Source: Terriglobia bacterium | GTDB lineage: Bacteria; Acidobacteriota; Terriglobia; Terriglobales; Acidobacteriaceae | Length of the DNA: 64,000 nt | NCBI GenBank assembly: GCA_020072845.1 | Contig: JAIQGF010000004.1 | Coordinates: forward strand, 253,508 to 317,507 | Direction of reading: 5' to 3' | Shown: positions 8,975 through 17,347 of the stretch, piece by piece | How the letters are laid out: every line of letters starts with the position of its first letter | How positions within the stretch are numbered: the first letter of the stretch is position 1 | Translations under genes and position numbers: made by a program | Notes under the pieces: generated by a model | The model's database searches: none | What the model was told of the DNA's origin: nothing | Seen by the model: only the letters and a program-made list of their open reading frames with translations

Positions 8975-9994
8975 TTATCCGCCGATATGGACCATGGTGC
9001 GCGATGCCGGCACAAATTCCGGCTCGCCGATATGATGGCGCGCTTCCTTGTGCTGGATCACGCCGCGGATGTAAGCCACCATGTCGTCATCGGAGCCGCC
9101 GCGGCGGAGCACCGCCGCCAGGTCGTGGTCGAACACGGAAAACAGGCAGGTGCGGATTTTGCCGTCGGAGGTAAGCCGCACCCGGCTGCAGTGCCCGCAG
9201 AACGGGTGCGAAACCGGAGCAATGATCCCGATCTCTCCCCGGCCGTCGTCGAAGCGGTAGCGACGCGCCGTCTCGCTGCGCTGACGAGGAATTTCCACCA
9301 GCCGGCGGAATGGGGCCATGCGCTCCAGGATCTCTTCCAGCCGCACCACGATCTCCGGCGACCACACCCGCTCTTCTTCCAGCGGCATGAATTCAATGAA
9401 CCGCACCACCACGCCTTCTTCGCGCGCGAACTTGCCGAAGGCGGGGATCTGGTCGTCATTGAAGCCGCGCAGGAGAACGCAATTGACCTTCACCGGATCC
9501 AGCCCCGCCCGTTGCGACGCGCGTACTCCCGCCAGCACCGCTTCGAATCCGTTGGGTACGCGTGTGATGCGCGCGAATCGCTCCGCGTCCACCGCGTCCA
9601 TGCTGACCGTGACCCGGCGCAGCCCGGCGTCTTTCAGCGGCTGCACCATCTCGGCCAGCAGGTGGCCGTTGGTGGTGAGGGCGATATCCAGCGATTCGCC
9701 GTCCACGGTGCGCAGCCGCGACAATTCCTGCACCAACTCGAGCACGCCGTGGCGCAGCAGCGGCTCACCGCCGGTAATGCGCACCTTGGTGATCCCCAGC
9801 GAGGTGAAGACGCGCGCCATGCGCAGGTAATCGGCAATCGGCAGTTCGGCGTAGAGCGCGCCCTGGTTGCCGGTGCGGCAGTACACGCACTTGTAATTGC
9901 AGCGGTCGGTGATGGCGATGCGCAGATCGGTGATGGCGCGCCCGTGCTTGTCCCGCAGCCGCGTGCTCTGCCCGACCTCAGCGATCGCCGCCAT
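8975..9994 (-). CDS. moaA: GTP 3',8-cyclase MoaA
   Basis: A radical SAM enzyme that converts GTP to 3',8-cyclo-GTP, the first step of molybdenum cofactor synthesis. The N-terminal CNYKCVYC cluster motif binds the SAM [4Fe-4S] cluster. The C-terminal CGHCSRVRL plus downstream Cys binds the second cluster, and the chain ends in the family's Gly-Gly. RITGGEPLLR is also present. The start at 9994 (MAAIAEVGQ, 339 residues) was chosen because the 62-residue upstream extension is the translation of a GTTTC-type repeat array and of a structured leader. No other moa gene is nearby. Confidence 0.94.
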   Translation of the reverse strand: MAAIAEVGQSTRLRDKHGRAITDLRIAITDRCNYKCVYCRTGNQGALYAELPIADYLRMARVFTSLGITKVRITGGEPLLRHGVLELVQELSRLRTVDGESLDIALTTNGHLLAEMVQPLKDAGLRRVTVSMDAVDAERFARITRVPNGFEAVLAGVRASQRAGLDPVKVNCVLLRGFNDDQIPAFGKFAREEGVVVRFIEFMPLEEERVWSPEIVVRLEEILERMAPFRRLVEIPRQRSETARRYRFDDGRGEIGIIAPVSHPFCGHCSRVRLTSDGKIRTCLFSVFDHDLAAVLRRGGSDDDMVAYIRGVIQHKEARHHIGEPEFVPASRTMVHIGG

Positions 9995-10002
9995 GCCGTA
10001 GC

Positions 10003-10051
10003 TCAAAACTGCAAACTGGTAACTGCTGAAACTGAAACTCGAAACTGAAAC
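10003..10051. repeat. GAAACT array in the moaA leader
   Basis: CAAACTG and GAAACTG units in tandem lie between the structured leader and the moaA start codon. Read on the minus strand they are AGTTTC units, the same family as at 38.1 and 45.65 kb. No clear second arm is present here. Confidence 0.75.
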
Positions 10052-10079
10052 GGTTCGGCAGGCTCGCGTGACAGCCGGA

Positions 10080-10250
10080 TGCTGTCCACTGGAAGGCGTT
10101 TCCTTTCCAAGTGGCCCGCTCGCAGGATGAGCGGACACGGGAGGCGCCGGCGTTTCCACCTGCACCCTGATCCCGGTCAACCGATCGCTACCGGGAGTCG
10201 CCGCCTTGACCAGGGTATGCCCGAAGGTCCAAGCGGTCGGAAACCACGCA
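10080..10250 (-). promoter_or_regulatory. Probable Moco (molybdenum cofactor) riboswitch and promoter
   Basis: On the minus strand a perfect TATAAT box (complement of 10255-10260) precedes a roughly 170-nt GC-rich leader. The leader contains GGCGCCTCCCG, a hairpin with CCGCTC/GAGCGG arms, and ACTTGGAAAGGAAACGCC. These resemble the conserved core of the Moco RNA motif that lies upstream of moaA in many bacteria. The assignment rests on remembered motif pieces and on gene context, not on a covariance search. Confidence 0.5.
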
Positions 10251-10314
10251 CAAGATTATAGACGGGTTCGTCAAGACGCGGCGCAAACTTCTGAATTTTG
10301 TCGCGCAAATGAAA

Positions 10315-10335
10315 ACCCGGGCTGGTTGCCCGGGT
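10315..10335 (-). terminator. Terminator of the FecR-like gene
   Basis: The stem ACCCGGGC / GCCCGGGT with a TGGTT loop is followed on the minus strand by TTTTC. It lies about 24 bp past the stop of the gene at 10359. Confidence 0.8.
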
Positions 10336-10358
10336 ACAAGGCTTCCCTCGCTGAGATC

Positions 10359-11015
10359 TTACTTGGCTGACAGCGGGGTTTGCGGGGAATTCGTGGTTTC
10401 GTAAACCAGCAAAATAGCGCCGGCGCCAACAGCGGCTAAGACAATCGCCGCCGTTTTGCCCGAAATCCCGCCCCCGGAGCCGCCGGACGCGCCCGGGGTC
10501 GCGCCACCTTGCGGCGGCGCTGGTGCGGGGTCGGGAACCGATGTCGTGTTGCCTTCCGCCACCGTCTTCGAACTGCTGCCGTCGGAAACCTTCACCGCAC
10601 CGTGCAGCGCGGCAATCATCACTTGGCCGCCACCACGGACCACCCGGTAGCTGGTGCGCGCTTGCGCCGCGGGAGCAATTGACAGGCGCTGCACCTGGGT
10701 TTTCATTCCCTTGTCGGTGGTCACCACCGCCGCACCCGACCCGAGCCGCAGCACGTCACCCTCGTATACCAGGGTCGTCAACGGTCCAACCATGACCGTG
10801 CTGCCTTCGGCCGTCAATCTCACGGCGCCGTTCGCAGGCGTCTGAATGCTATCCCCGGCGAACACCGCCGATGACCGCTCCGCCCCCACGCCGTTCAGCA
10901 TGACCGTGTTCGTCGCATACATCATTGCGGCATGCGTTTCGGCGGACATCGTGGCCGCGGGCAAGATCACGGCGAGCATGCCGGCCAGAATCTTCCCTAC
11001 AACTCGATTCTTCAT
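10359..11015 (-). CDS. Secreted FecR-like protein with C-terminal membrane segment
   Basis: 218 residues. A signal peptide (1-25, KILAGMLAVILPAATMSA) precedes a beta-rich region reminiscent of FecR domains (GDSIQTPANGAVRLTAEGS...VMVGPLTTL). Then come a Pro/Gly-rich linker and a terminal hydrophobic helix (TAAIVLAAVGAGAILLVY). This layout is common in acidobacterial envelope proteins of unknown function. A GTAGGAG ribosome site precedes the ATG. No sigma factor or FecA partner is adjacent, so iron signalling is not implied. Confidence 0.75.
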   Translation of the reverse strand: MKNRVVGKILAGMLAVILPAATMSAETHAAMMYATNTVMLNGVGAERSSAVFAGDSIQTPANGAVRLTAEGSTVMVGPLTTLVYEGDVLRLGSGAAVVTTDKGMKTQVQRLSIAPAAQARTSYRVVRGGGQVMIAALHGAVKVSDGSSSKTVAEGNTTSVPDPAPAPPQGGATPGASGGSGGGISGKTAAIVLAAVGAGAILLVYETTNSPQTPLSAK

Positions 11016-11482
11016 CGCGCTCCTACCCTACCTGGCGGTATCGTACTTCGGTCCGAAATCCAGGGCAACGCTTATTCGCCCTGCGTACCTAACGGGTAAT
11101 TACCTAAGAACAGATTGTTTGCTCGTCACGACTTATCCTTGAATGGTACTAAGGTAACCTCACCCGAGACGTGCATTCCGTTCCTCCCTCCACCTCGAAG
11201 CGCCGTTTTCTCCAATAAAAATCAGCATTGCACGGTTGCCGTCGCCGCCGCGCTCCTTCCCCGCGACGGCCAAACCAGAGCTCTGGCTCAGCCGCGAGCG
11301 GTCGCTGTTCATCCGTTGCGCAAACTCGCAGTGTCGATCGCGTGCCTGTGCGCCGGAAAAAAGTTGTGGAAAACAGTTGTGGAAAGTCTCAGGGGGGAAT
11401 TGCTGATTGGGCGATTTGCGCTCACCCGATCGGCTCATCGGCAAATCGCCAAATCCACCGCGATTCCCGCGCCCGCGATACC
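11016..11482. other. Intergenic region between the FecR-like gene and queG
   Basis: 467 bp between divergent genes. It must hold both promoters, but no strong -35/-10 pair stands out. The open frame continuing queG upstream to 11228 is rich in Arg/Ser and crosses a repeat array (11400-11457), so I treat it as non-coding. Confidence 0.5.
11400..11457. repeat. GGCGATTTGC / GCAAATCGCC inverted array
   Basis: A short imperfect inverted array (TTGGGCGATTTG and GGCAAATCGCCAAATC) with a GATCACCC-like loop, directly upstream of queG. Confidence 0.65.
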
Positions 11483-12565
11483 ATGGATGCGGTGCCCACC
11501 GCAACCACGCTTTCCGACCTGATCACCCGCGCCGCCCGCGCCGCCGGATTTGACCTCAGCGGTGTCGCCCCCGTCAGCCGCTTCCCGGAGCTCGACTACT
11601 TCCCCGCTTGGATCGCCTCCGGCCACGCCGGCGAAATGCGCTACCTGGAAACCCGCGGCGAGTCCGGCGCACTCAAGCGCGCCTCGCTCGCCGAGGTCGC
11701 TCCCTGGGCACGCTCGGTCATTGTCTGCGCGCTGAACTACAACGCCGACCGGCCAAAGTCCACCGATCCGATTGCCGATGGCCGGCCGCCGGCCAGCCAC
11801 GCCTGGATCTCCCGCTACGCCTGGACCGAGGAGGACTACCACGACTCCGTCCTGCGCCGGCTGCGCACGGTGGAGACGAAGTTGAAAGAACAATCGCCGG
11901 CAGCAGAGGCGCGCTGCTACGTGGATACAGGCCCGCTGGTTGAACGCGTGTGGGCGCGCTACGCCGGCGTGGGATGGCAGGGTAAGAACACTTGCATCAT
12001 GAACCAGCGGCTTGGGTCGTGGATTTTTCTCGGAGTCATCCTCACCTCCCTCGAGCTCGAGGCCGATCTTCCCGCGCCCGACCGCTGCGGCACGTGCACC
12101 CGGTGTATCGACGCCTGTCCCACCCATGCTTTCATCGCTCCTTACCAGCTTGACGCCACCCGCTGCATTTCGTATCTCACCATCGAAAAGCGCGGTGACA
12201 TTGCCGAAGGCCTGCGCCAGGGCATGGGCCGCAACGTTTTCGGCTGTGACATCTGCCAGGACGTTTGTCCCTGGAACCGTCGCGCCCCCGTGTCCGCGGC
12301 GCCGGAATTCACGCCTCGCGAAAACCTGGTGAATCCCGCGCTCGAGTGGCTGGCGGCCATGGACGAAGACGAGTTTCGCCAGACCTTCCGCCGCTCGCCG
12401 GTGAAACGCGCCCGGTACAACGGCCTACGCCGGAACGTAGCCATCGCCATGGGCAACAGCGGCGACCCGCGCTTCCTGCCGGTGCTGGAAAAGCTGGCGG
12501 CCGATGCCGATGGCATCGTTGCCGAACACGCGCGCTGGGCGCTGAAGAAGATCAAGTCTGCGTAA
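11483..12565 (+). CDS. queG: Epoxyqueuosine reductase QueG
   Basis: A cobalamin-dependent iron-sulfur enzyme that reduces epoxyqueuosine to queuosine at tRNA position 34, the last step of the pathway. The 360-residue protein has two ferredoxin-like cluster motifs, CGTCTRCIDACP and CDICQDVCPWN. It also has the family GWQGKNTCIMNQRLGS segment and a C-terminal HEAT-like helical region (RFLPVLEKLAADAD). The start at 11483 (MDAVPTATTLSDL) fits family length; upstream in-frame sequence is repeat-derived. Confidence 0.94.
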   Translation: MDAVPTATTLSDLITRAARAAGFDLSGVAPVSRFPELDYFPAWIASGHAGEMRYLETRGESGALKRASLAEVAPWARSVIVCALNYNADRPKSTDPIADGRPPASHAWISRYAWTEEDYHDSVLRRLRTVETKLKEQSPAAEARCYVDTGPLVERVWARYAGVGWQGKNTCIMNQRLGSWIFLGVILTSLELEADLPAPDRCGTCTRCIDACPTHAFIAPYQLDATRCISYLTIEKRGDIAEGLRQGMGRNVFGCDICQDVCPWNRRAPVSAAPEFTPRENLVNPALEWLAAMDEDEFRQTFRRSPVKRARYNGLRRNVAIAMGNSGDPRFLPVLEKLAADADGIVAEHARWALKKIKSA

Positions 12566-12583
12566 TCGTCAGTTCACAGTTAA

Positions 12584-13975
12584 GTGTGCTCTCGTCTTCC
12601 GGCTCACCCAGAGATCAAGAGCACAGTTGAGACAGTACCCGCCCCGACAAGCAGGAAAAGGCAACACAAACGGCGCTGGAATAAGCGGAGTTGCTGTGCA
12701 AAGATCGGCGGCGTAGCAATCGCCAAAGGCAAACTGACCGCCGTACCTGAGGGCATCGTGGACATCCCGGTTCAAGGCTACCTAGCCAAGCTGAGACTCC
12801 TAGAAGAATCTGTGGGGGCCGCGACAACATACAAGATTCTTGATCCGTTTCATTGGCGCGTGGGTGGCGACATCATCGCTGTTCAATACGCCGCGAGTAC
12901 CATCGCTTCTTTCCTCGGACTTGAAGGGTTGACGTTCATCGTTGGCATTGTTCAACAGCAGAAAGATACAGCAGCGCACATCCAACTGGAACGCGGCCAG
13001 TCGGAAGTCTTCGTCGAATTGTCACCGGGCGTTCTGGGCCACGATTCAGCAGTGCTGGCGACTCTTGCTCACGAACTGTCGCACAAGTTTCTACATGTGC
13101 ATGGGATAACGTGTGGCTCGAACCCTTACGAGCATGAGGTGCTGACCGACATTACTGCTGTCTATGTTGGCCTAGGCAAGCTGATGCTGAACGGGTGCAA
13201 GTCGGAAACGGTGACGTATACAGTGGACGGTAAGAGTAGTGACACATTTTCGGTGGGCTACATTGATCGCCACCATCTCGCTTTCGTGTACCGGGCGGTT
13301 TGTGCCATGAGAAAAATACCGCAGTCTAGTTGGGCGGCGGGACTGACTGGCGAGTCTCTTGCAGCGATTCGGCTAGTAGAAACGTCATATGGACAATCTT
13401 TCGACGAATCTCTGTCGGGTGCTGATGGGCGCGGCGCGAGCGCTGATGCACTTCGCAAGAAGGTGACATCGCAGCAGGAAATGCTGACTTCATCAGATCG
13501 ACAAGTCCGGCTATCACGCGAACATTACCTCACGAGCATTGCCGCTGAACTGAACGCCACGCACCAAGAATTGTCGCGTGCTCTCCATCTGATTTCCGAA
13601 CTTAGACGGCAAAACGGGGTCAACCCGCACGTCTGGTTTCTCGACGCAGTTCAAAGGCTAGACGCTGTTAGTTCACTCACAGCAAGGGTAAGCGAAAAGC
13701 GAGCATTTACAAGACCATTCACAAAGGCGCTGGAGCACATCTGCTCAGACTTGGAGAAAGTCGCAGAGCCAGTTAAAGCCGATAACGTACAGGAGATAAT
13801 TACCTGCCCTGTTGACGGCGCTCGCCTTCGCGTTCCAGTTGGACGCCCGAACTTGGAAGTTACGTGCCCATCCTGTAGGTATCGATTCTTGACCGACACG
13901 AGGCGCAGAGCCGTCTTCCGAGAGGAGTCACGTAATGGCTTGTCGGCAATCAAGAGTTGGTTCCGGCGAAAGTAA
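12584..13975 (+). CDS. Putative zinc metallopeptidase with C-terminal zinc ribbon
   Basis: 463 residues from a GTG with no clear ribosome site. A GTG at 12758 preceded by GAGGG is an alternative, and the first 58 residues are basic and unconserved-looking. HELSH (H163-H167) followed about 20 residues later by EHEVLTD gives a gluzincin-like HExxH + E/D arrangement. The C-terminus has paired cysteines (ITCPVDG...VTCPSCRYRF), a probable zinc ribbon. The middle is helical. I recognise no named family. Codon use and A+T content are visibly different from the neighbours, suggesting acquisition. Confidence 0.7.
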   Translation: MCSRLPAHPEIKSTVETVPAPTSRKRQHKRRWNKRSCCAKIGGVAIAKGKLTAVPEGIVDIPVQGYLAKLRLLEESVGAATTYKILDPFHWRVGGDIIAVQYAASTIASFLGLEGLTFIVGIVQQQKDTAAHIQLERGQSEVFVELSPGVLGHDSAVLATLAHELSHKFLHVHGITCGSNPYEHEVLTDITAVYVGLGKLMLNGCKSETVTYTVDGKSSDTFSVGYIDRHHLAFVYRAVCAMRKIPQSSWAAGLTGESLAAIRLVETSYGQSFDESLSGADGRGASADALRKKVTSQQEMLTSSDRQVRLSREHYLTSIAAELNATHQELSRALHLISELRRQNGVNPHVWFLDAVQRLDAVSSLTARVSEKRAFTRPFTKALEHICSDLEKVAEPVKADNVQEIITCPVDGARLRVPVGRPNLEVTCPSCRYRFLTDTRRRAVFREESRNGLSAIKSWFRRK

Positions 13976-14085
13976 GCATCTGCGATGTACTCTGTTCGAG
14001 GCAGTTCTCGACATCGAGCAGAGGGACGACAAGATCTGCCGACGAGACGACCTGTGGAGTGCGACGGCCAGCGATGGCAAAAGCA

Positions 14086-14114
14086 AAAAGGCCCGATTCG
14101 CGCTCGGGCCTTTT
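14086..14114. terminator. Bidirectional terminator
   Basis: The 11-bp stem AAAAGGCCCGA / TCGGGCCTTTT has a 7-nt loop. It lies downstream of the metallopeptidase gene and separates it from the next gene. Confidence 0.8.
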
Positions 14115-14188
14115 GTTGAACAGAATTTGGAGACTTGGGCGACTCCCCACTAGAGTGCAGCGCAGGGGTTTGCTCAAATGCAAAACGA

Positions 14189-14806
14189 ATGTCCACGCTC
14201 TTTAGCACCTTGGAAGCGATAGTCGTAATACTGATTTGCATTTTGCAATTCACGAGGATCTTTCAATACCCGGCGGGAAAATGGGTTGTGCTCTCTCTTG
14301 CGCTTCTTGCATGTGCTTGTGCCGTGTTATCCGGACTTTTTTCCCATCGCGAAGCGCGTGAACGTGAGCAACGAGAACGCGAGCGCGATGAACGTTTTGA
14401 GAAATTACTCGCCTTTGCGTCCGAACCATTGGCACCTTCGTCTCTGCCAGAGAAACTGGAGCAGGCCATGTACGACTTGTTCGCATTCCTCAAAGAAAAG
14501 GGCCCATTGCCGGATGCTGGCATAAAGCCGTGGATGAGCACACGCGAAAAATTGAGGCTTAGTTGGCCTGTGGCACGTAACTGGGCAAATTCCATCGCAT
14601 TCGGTTATGAACGCCGCTTCAGGCAATCAGTGCAGGACTTGTTGGCGGAGGTGAGGGAGCGCGGCTTTGATCCCGCCATTGCGGATCACGAATTGAATCC
14701 TCCACACGGCCATAGCGCCGATAGCATACGCGCCCTGGCAGAGAAACTTGGCTTGCTCGCCCCGAAAATCAAGCAGTCCGAGAACGGAGTTGAGAAGCCT
14801 CAATAA
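14189..14806 (+). CDS. Hypothetical membrane-anchored protein
   Basis: 205 residues from the ATG at 14189 (MSTLFSTLEAIVV). Two N-terminal hydrophobic helices (LEAIVVILICILQF, WVVLSLALLACACAVL) are followed by a strongly charged Arg/Glu segment (HREAREREQRERERDERF) likely to form a coiled coil. A soluble C-terminal region contains MSTREKLRLSWPVARNW. No known domain was recognised. Its stop overlaps a possible downstream start (TAATG at 14804-14808). It shares atypical composition with the preceding metallopeptidase gene. Confidence 0.6.
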   Translation: MSTLFSTLEAIVVILICILQFTRIFQYPAGKWVVLSLALLACACAVLSGLFSHREAREREQRERERDERFEKLLAFASEPLAPSSLPEKLEQAMYDLFAFLKEKGPLPDAGIKPWMSTREKLRLSWPVARNWANSIAFGYERRFRQSVQDLLAEVRERGFDPAIADHELNPPHGHSADSIRALAEKLGLLAPKIKQSENGVEKPQ

Positions 14807-15015
14807 TGAGCGATCTGAAAGCCTTGGCTCAGGCGGCGGTTCCGGTTTTCATTGCCACGCCGAGCAACCCTTGGTTCTTGTCGTTCCGAGCGGGCGGAGC
14901 TTGTCCCGAGCGACAGCGAGGGAGCCCGCGGGGAATCTGCTGTGCTGCCTTTTCGGTAGCCGCCTGGGATCTAGGGGTTGGGCGCCAAGGTGAGCATCAT
15001 TTGCTATGTAAGTAA
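14806..15015 (+). pseudogene. Short coupled reading frame, probably truncated
   Basis: The start ATG overlaps the preceding stop (TAATG), the usual sign of translational coupling. Only about 20 residues (MSDLKALAQAAVPVFIATPS) look protein-like. The rest is the translation of a dispersed TCGTTCCGAGCG-type element (14880-14951). It may be a gene broken by that element, or not a gene at all. Confidence 0.3.
14880..14951. repeat. GTCATTCCGAGCG-type dispersed element
   Basis: TGTCGTTCCGAGCG at the left end and GGGGAATCTGCTGTGCTGCC at the right flank a GC-rich hairpin core. Related copies lie near 31.0, 33.8, 34.7, 36.7, 38.15 and 60.1 kb. Confidence 0.7.
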
Positions 15016-15023
15016 TTACTTAC
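15008..15023. promoter_or_regulatory. Perfect 16-bp palindrome, possible operator
   Basis: GTAAGTAATTACTTAC is a perfect dyad in an AT-rich pocket about 140 bp upstream of the glycine-zipper gene. It resembles a dimeric regulator site. No regulator gene is adjacent. Confidence 0.4.
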
Positions 15024-15165
15024 TACAAGGCACAATTTACACCTGTGCACTGCCGCGTCTAGCTACCAACATACTTGTTTTTAGTTGTTTACACATTGGA
15101 AACCACGCTGCACTCCAGCTTCCAAGTTGTGCAGGTTGGGCCCAGGCTCAGCCGGGAGGTAGGAC

Positions 15166-15621
15166 ATGAAATCCACCGTGATCCGGACCGCGATCGTATC
15201 CTCGGTGATCACCGCGGTACTGGTATCGGCACTTGGTTTGTGGGCAGTCCCGAAGCTCATGAATCCGCAGACCGCCCAGGCCCAGGACCAGGACAGCGTT
15301 TTGCAGCCCGCGGTTTATAGCGCGGCGGCGGCGCAGCCCAGTGACCAGCCGGTGCTGAACCCGCGGCCGGGCGCACGGCGCGCTTCGACCTCGACCTACA
15401 ATGATTCCACCCACGCGAATAACCCGACGGTGCGCGATGCCTACGGCGAGCCCGTCCACCATCACCGCACCACCGATCAATCGGCCCTGATCGTGGCTGG
15501 TTCCGCGGGTACGGGTGCTGCCATTGGCGCGATCGCCGGCGGCGGCAAGGGCGCGGCCATCGGCGCTATTTCCGGCGGCGCGGCCGGTTTCATTTACGAC
15601 CGCCTGACCGCGAACAAGTAA
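15166..15621 (+). CDS. Glycine-zipper membrane protein
   Basis: 151 residues. An N-terminal hydrophobic segment (VIRTAIVSSVITAVLVSALGLW) acts as signal or anchor. A polar, probably disordered middle (Gln/Ala/Pro-rich, 35-100) follows, then a C-terminal glycine zipper built from GAAIGAIAGGGKGAAIGAIS. Glycine zippers of this kind insert in or oligomerise at membranes. The ribosome site GGGAGG precedes the ATG. Function unknown. Confidence 0.8.
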   Translation: MKSTVIRTAIVSSVITAVLVSALGLWAVPKLMNPQTAQAQDQDSVLQPAVYSAAAAQPSDQPVLNPRPGARRASTSTYNDSTHANNPTVRDAYGEPVHHHRTTDQSALIVAGSAGTGAAIGAIAGGGKGAAIGAISGGAAGFIYDRLTANK

Positions 15622-15669
15622 CTGCGGTCAGCCTGAGCGGCGAAAGGATCGCAGAAGCAAACGGCTCTC

Positions 15670-15726
15670 ACTTCAGGCGCAAGCCGAGTCGGATATGTGA
15701 CGCCGGCCAGGCTTACGCCTGAAGTT
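15670..15726. repeat. Inverted repeat at the convergent junction
   Basis: ACTTCAGGCGCAAGCC (from 15670) matches the reverse complement of GGCTTACGCCTGAAGT (to about 15726) at 15 of 16 positions. It straddles the stop of the minus-strand glycosyltransferase and may terminate one or both convergent genes. Confidence 0.65.
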
Positions 15727-17047
15727 TTCGCTGCGCCCGCGCGTCTGAATCCTTGCGCCCGGTGAGCGCGTAGGCCGCCGCCATGACGATGAGCGGGTCC
15801 AGGGGATGGCGATAGCGCGCGTGCGGCCGCGTGATGTAGTACACGAATGGAATCGTCACCAGCGCCGCAACAAACAGCCAGCGGGTCTCCAGCTGATTGC
15901 GGAATGCGCGCCGCAGGCCGATGATCATCAACACTGTCATCCCGGTGCAGAACACAACGAATGCGGGATCGAAAGGTTCGTCGGCATCGAAGTCTTCCCT
16001 GATCGGGTGCTCCGGCATCCCCCAGAATCCCGTCCATGTGTAAGAAACGCGCCGCAACGTCTGGCGCGCCACCCAGCCGGGGTGCGCGGCGATGAATGCC
16101 AAGGCATCGCTCTTTTTCTTTTCCATGTATCGCGTTTCGCCCAGCCGGCGGAATTGTTCGGCCTCGGTGGGATTGCTGAATGGATGCGCCGCCTGCTCCG
16201 TCCAGAACGATGTGTCGCCGTTGTTCCCGATCCAGACCTCCAGCCAGAAGTTGTCGCGCAGCGGAACCAGCCGGTGAAAGGCGCTGTAATTCCTCACCTC
16301 CCACGGAAGCAGGACAACCACCACCGCCAGCGTGGCAAAAATGACGGCCTTGCGCCATCCTGGGATGCCGAGCGAGCTCCGCCGATAACAGGCGTACCCG
16401 GCCAGAACCGGAAACAGGATCGCGATGGTTGGATTCGTCAGCGCCGTTACGCCCGCCAGCAGCCCGAAACCAATCCATGGCGCCGGGCCCTGTGTTCGTT
16501 CCAGTTCCAGCGAAATCCACAGCAGCAGCGCCAGCAGCAGCGTCGTCAGGCACATGTCCCAGATCATTCCTGCCGAAAGCAGGACGGCATAGGGGAACAG
16601 CGCCCAACCCCACGCTGCCGCGTTGGCGGTCTTCTGCCCGAAACAGCGTCGGGCGATAAAGAAAATTGGTACGCAGGTGAACGCCGAGAACAGGCTATCG
16701 AGCGACAGCAGCACGATTGCAGAAGCCTTGGTGAAGATTCCGCACAGCTTGAATACTTCCGCGGCGAGGTACGGATATACCGGCCCCATCCATGCGGTCG
16801 GGCCGGTTCCCGGGAAGAGCGGATCGCTGAAGCCGCGACCGGATGCAATCGCCCGTGCGATCCGTCCGGTCTCGTACCCGAACGGCCAGTGATCCGCCCT
16901 GGGATTCAGTTGTCCGGGGTAAAGGAATGCCACCACCACAAGCCGCAAGACCAGCGCCAACAGCACTGCACCTGCCAGCGTGTGGCGGATGCCAGCACTC
17001 GACGTTGCGGGCGGAAGAATCGCGGTTTCGCGGGCGAGTTCCTGCAC
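15713..17047 (-). CDS. GT39-like membrane glycosyltransferase
   Basis: A 444-residue polytopic inner-membrane protein with about ten helices, resembling the PMT/ArnT (GT39/GT83) class that uses polyprenyl-phosphate sugars. The first periplasmic loop after helix 1 carries acidic residues (LNPRADHWPFGYETGRIA). A Pro-containing GPVYPYLAAEVFKL segment is typical of the class. A C-terminal ITRPHARYRHPLDPLIVM motif occurs in acidobacterial homologues. Acceptor unknown. The gene is monocistronic on the minus strand. Confidence 0.82.
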   Translation of the reverse strand: MQELARETAILPPATSSAGIRHTLAGAVLLALVLRLVVVAFLYPGQLNPRADHWPFGYETGRIARAIASGRGFSDPLFPGTGPTAWMGPVYPYLAAEVFKLCGIFTKASAIVLLSLDSLFSAFTCVPIFFIARRCFGQKTANAAAWGWALFPYAVLLSAGMIWDMCLTTLLLALLLWISLELERTQGPAPWIGFGLLAGVTALTNPTIAILFPVLAGYACYRRSSLGIPGWRKAVIFATLAVVVVLLPWEVRNYSAFHRLVPLRDNFWLEVWIGNNGDTSFWTEQAAHPFSNPTEAEQFRRLGETRYMEKKKSDALAFIAAHPGWVARQTLRRVSYTWTGFWGMPEHPIREDFDADEPFDPAFVVFCTGMTVLMIIGLRRAFRNQLETRWLFVAALVTIPFVYYITRPHARYRHPLDPLIVMAAAYALTGRKDSDARAQRKLQA

Positions 17048-17090
17048 GAGCAGTGCTCCAAGCTACCATACATCGCCCAACAATGAAAAA

Positions 17091-17115
17091 CCCTCCCAGC
17101 CGTGCCGGGAGGGTG
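17091..17115 (-). terminator. Terminator of the cold-shock gene
   Basis: The stem ACCCTCCC / GGGAGGGT is followed on the minus strand by TTTTTC, about 29 bp past the cold-shock stop codon. Confidence 0.85.
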
Positions 17116-17143
17116 AGATCCGGGTGTCCCCGGGGTTGCGCGC

Positions 17144-17347
17144 TTAGCCGCGGACGACGTTGGCCGCCTGGAAACCTTTGGGCCCCTTCATCAAGTCGAA
17201 CTCCACTGTTTCGCCCTCATTCAAAGTGCGATAACCGTTTTCCTGGATGGCGGAGAAATGCACGAACACATCCTCCCCGGTGGACCGCTGAATGAAGCCA
17301 TACCCCTTGGCTCCATTGAACCACTTCACTGTACCCTTCTCTCTCAC
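17144..17347 (-). CDS. Cold-shock domain protein (CspA family)
   Basis: A 67-residue single OB-fold RNA/DNA chaperone. RNP1 (KGYGFIQ) and RNP2 (VFVHFSAI) are intact, with the family's C-terminal [10 protein letters not shown]. The start is a GTG ([10 protein letters not shown]) preceded by AAAGGAGA. The upstream open frame to 17575 is not CSP-like and corresponds to the leader. Long structured leaders are usual for this family. Confidence 0.95.
   Translation of the reverse strand: MREKGTVKWFNGAKGYGFIQRSTGEDVFVHFSAIQENGYRTLNEGETVEFDLMKGPKGFQAANVVRG

Noticed and set aside
9995..10180. Longer MoaA start at 10180
   Set aside because: The extra 62 residues translate an AGTTTC array and the structured leader; family similarity begins after 9994.
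13976..14188. An additional gene between the metallopeptidase and the membrane protein
   Set aside because: Short frames there cross a strong bidirectional terminator and show no ribosome site or domain.
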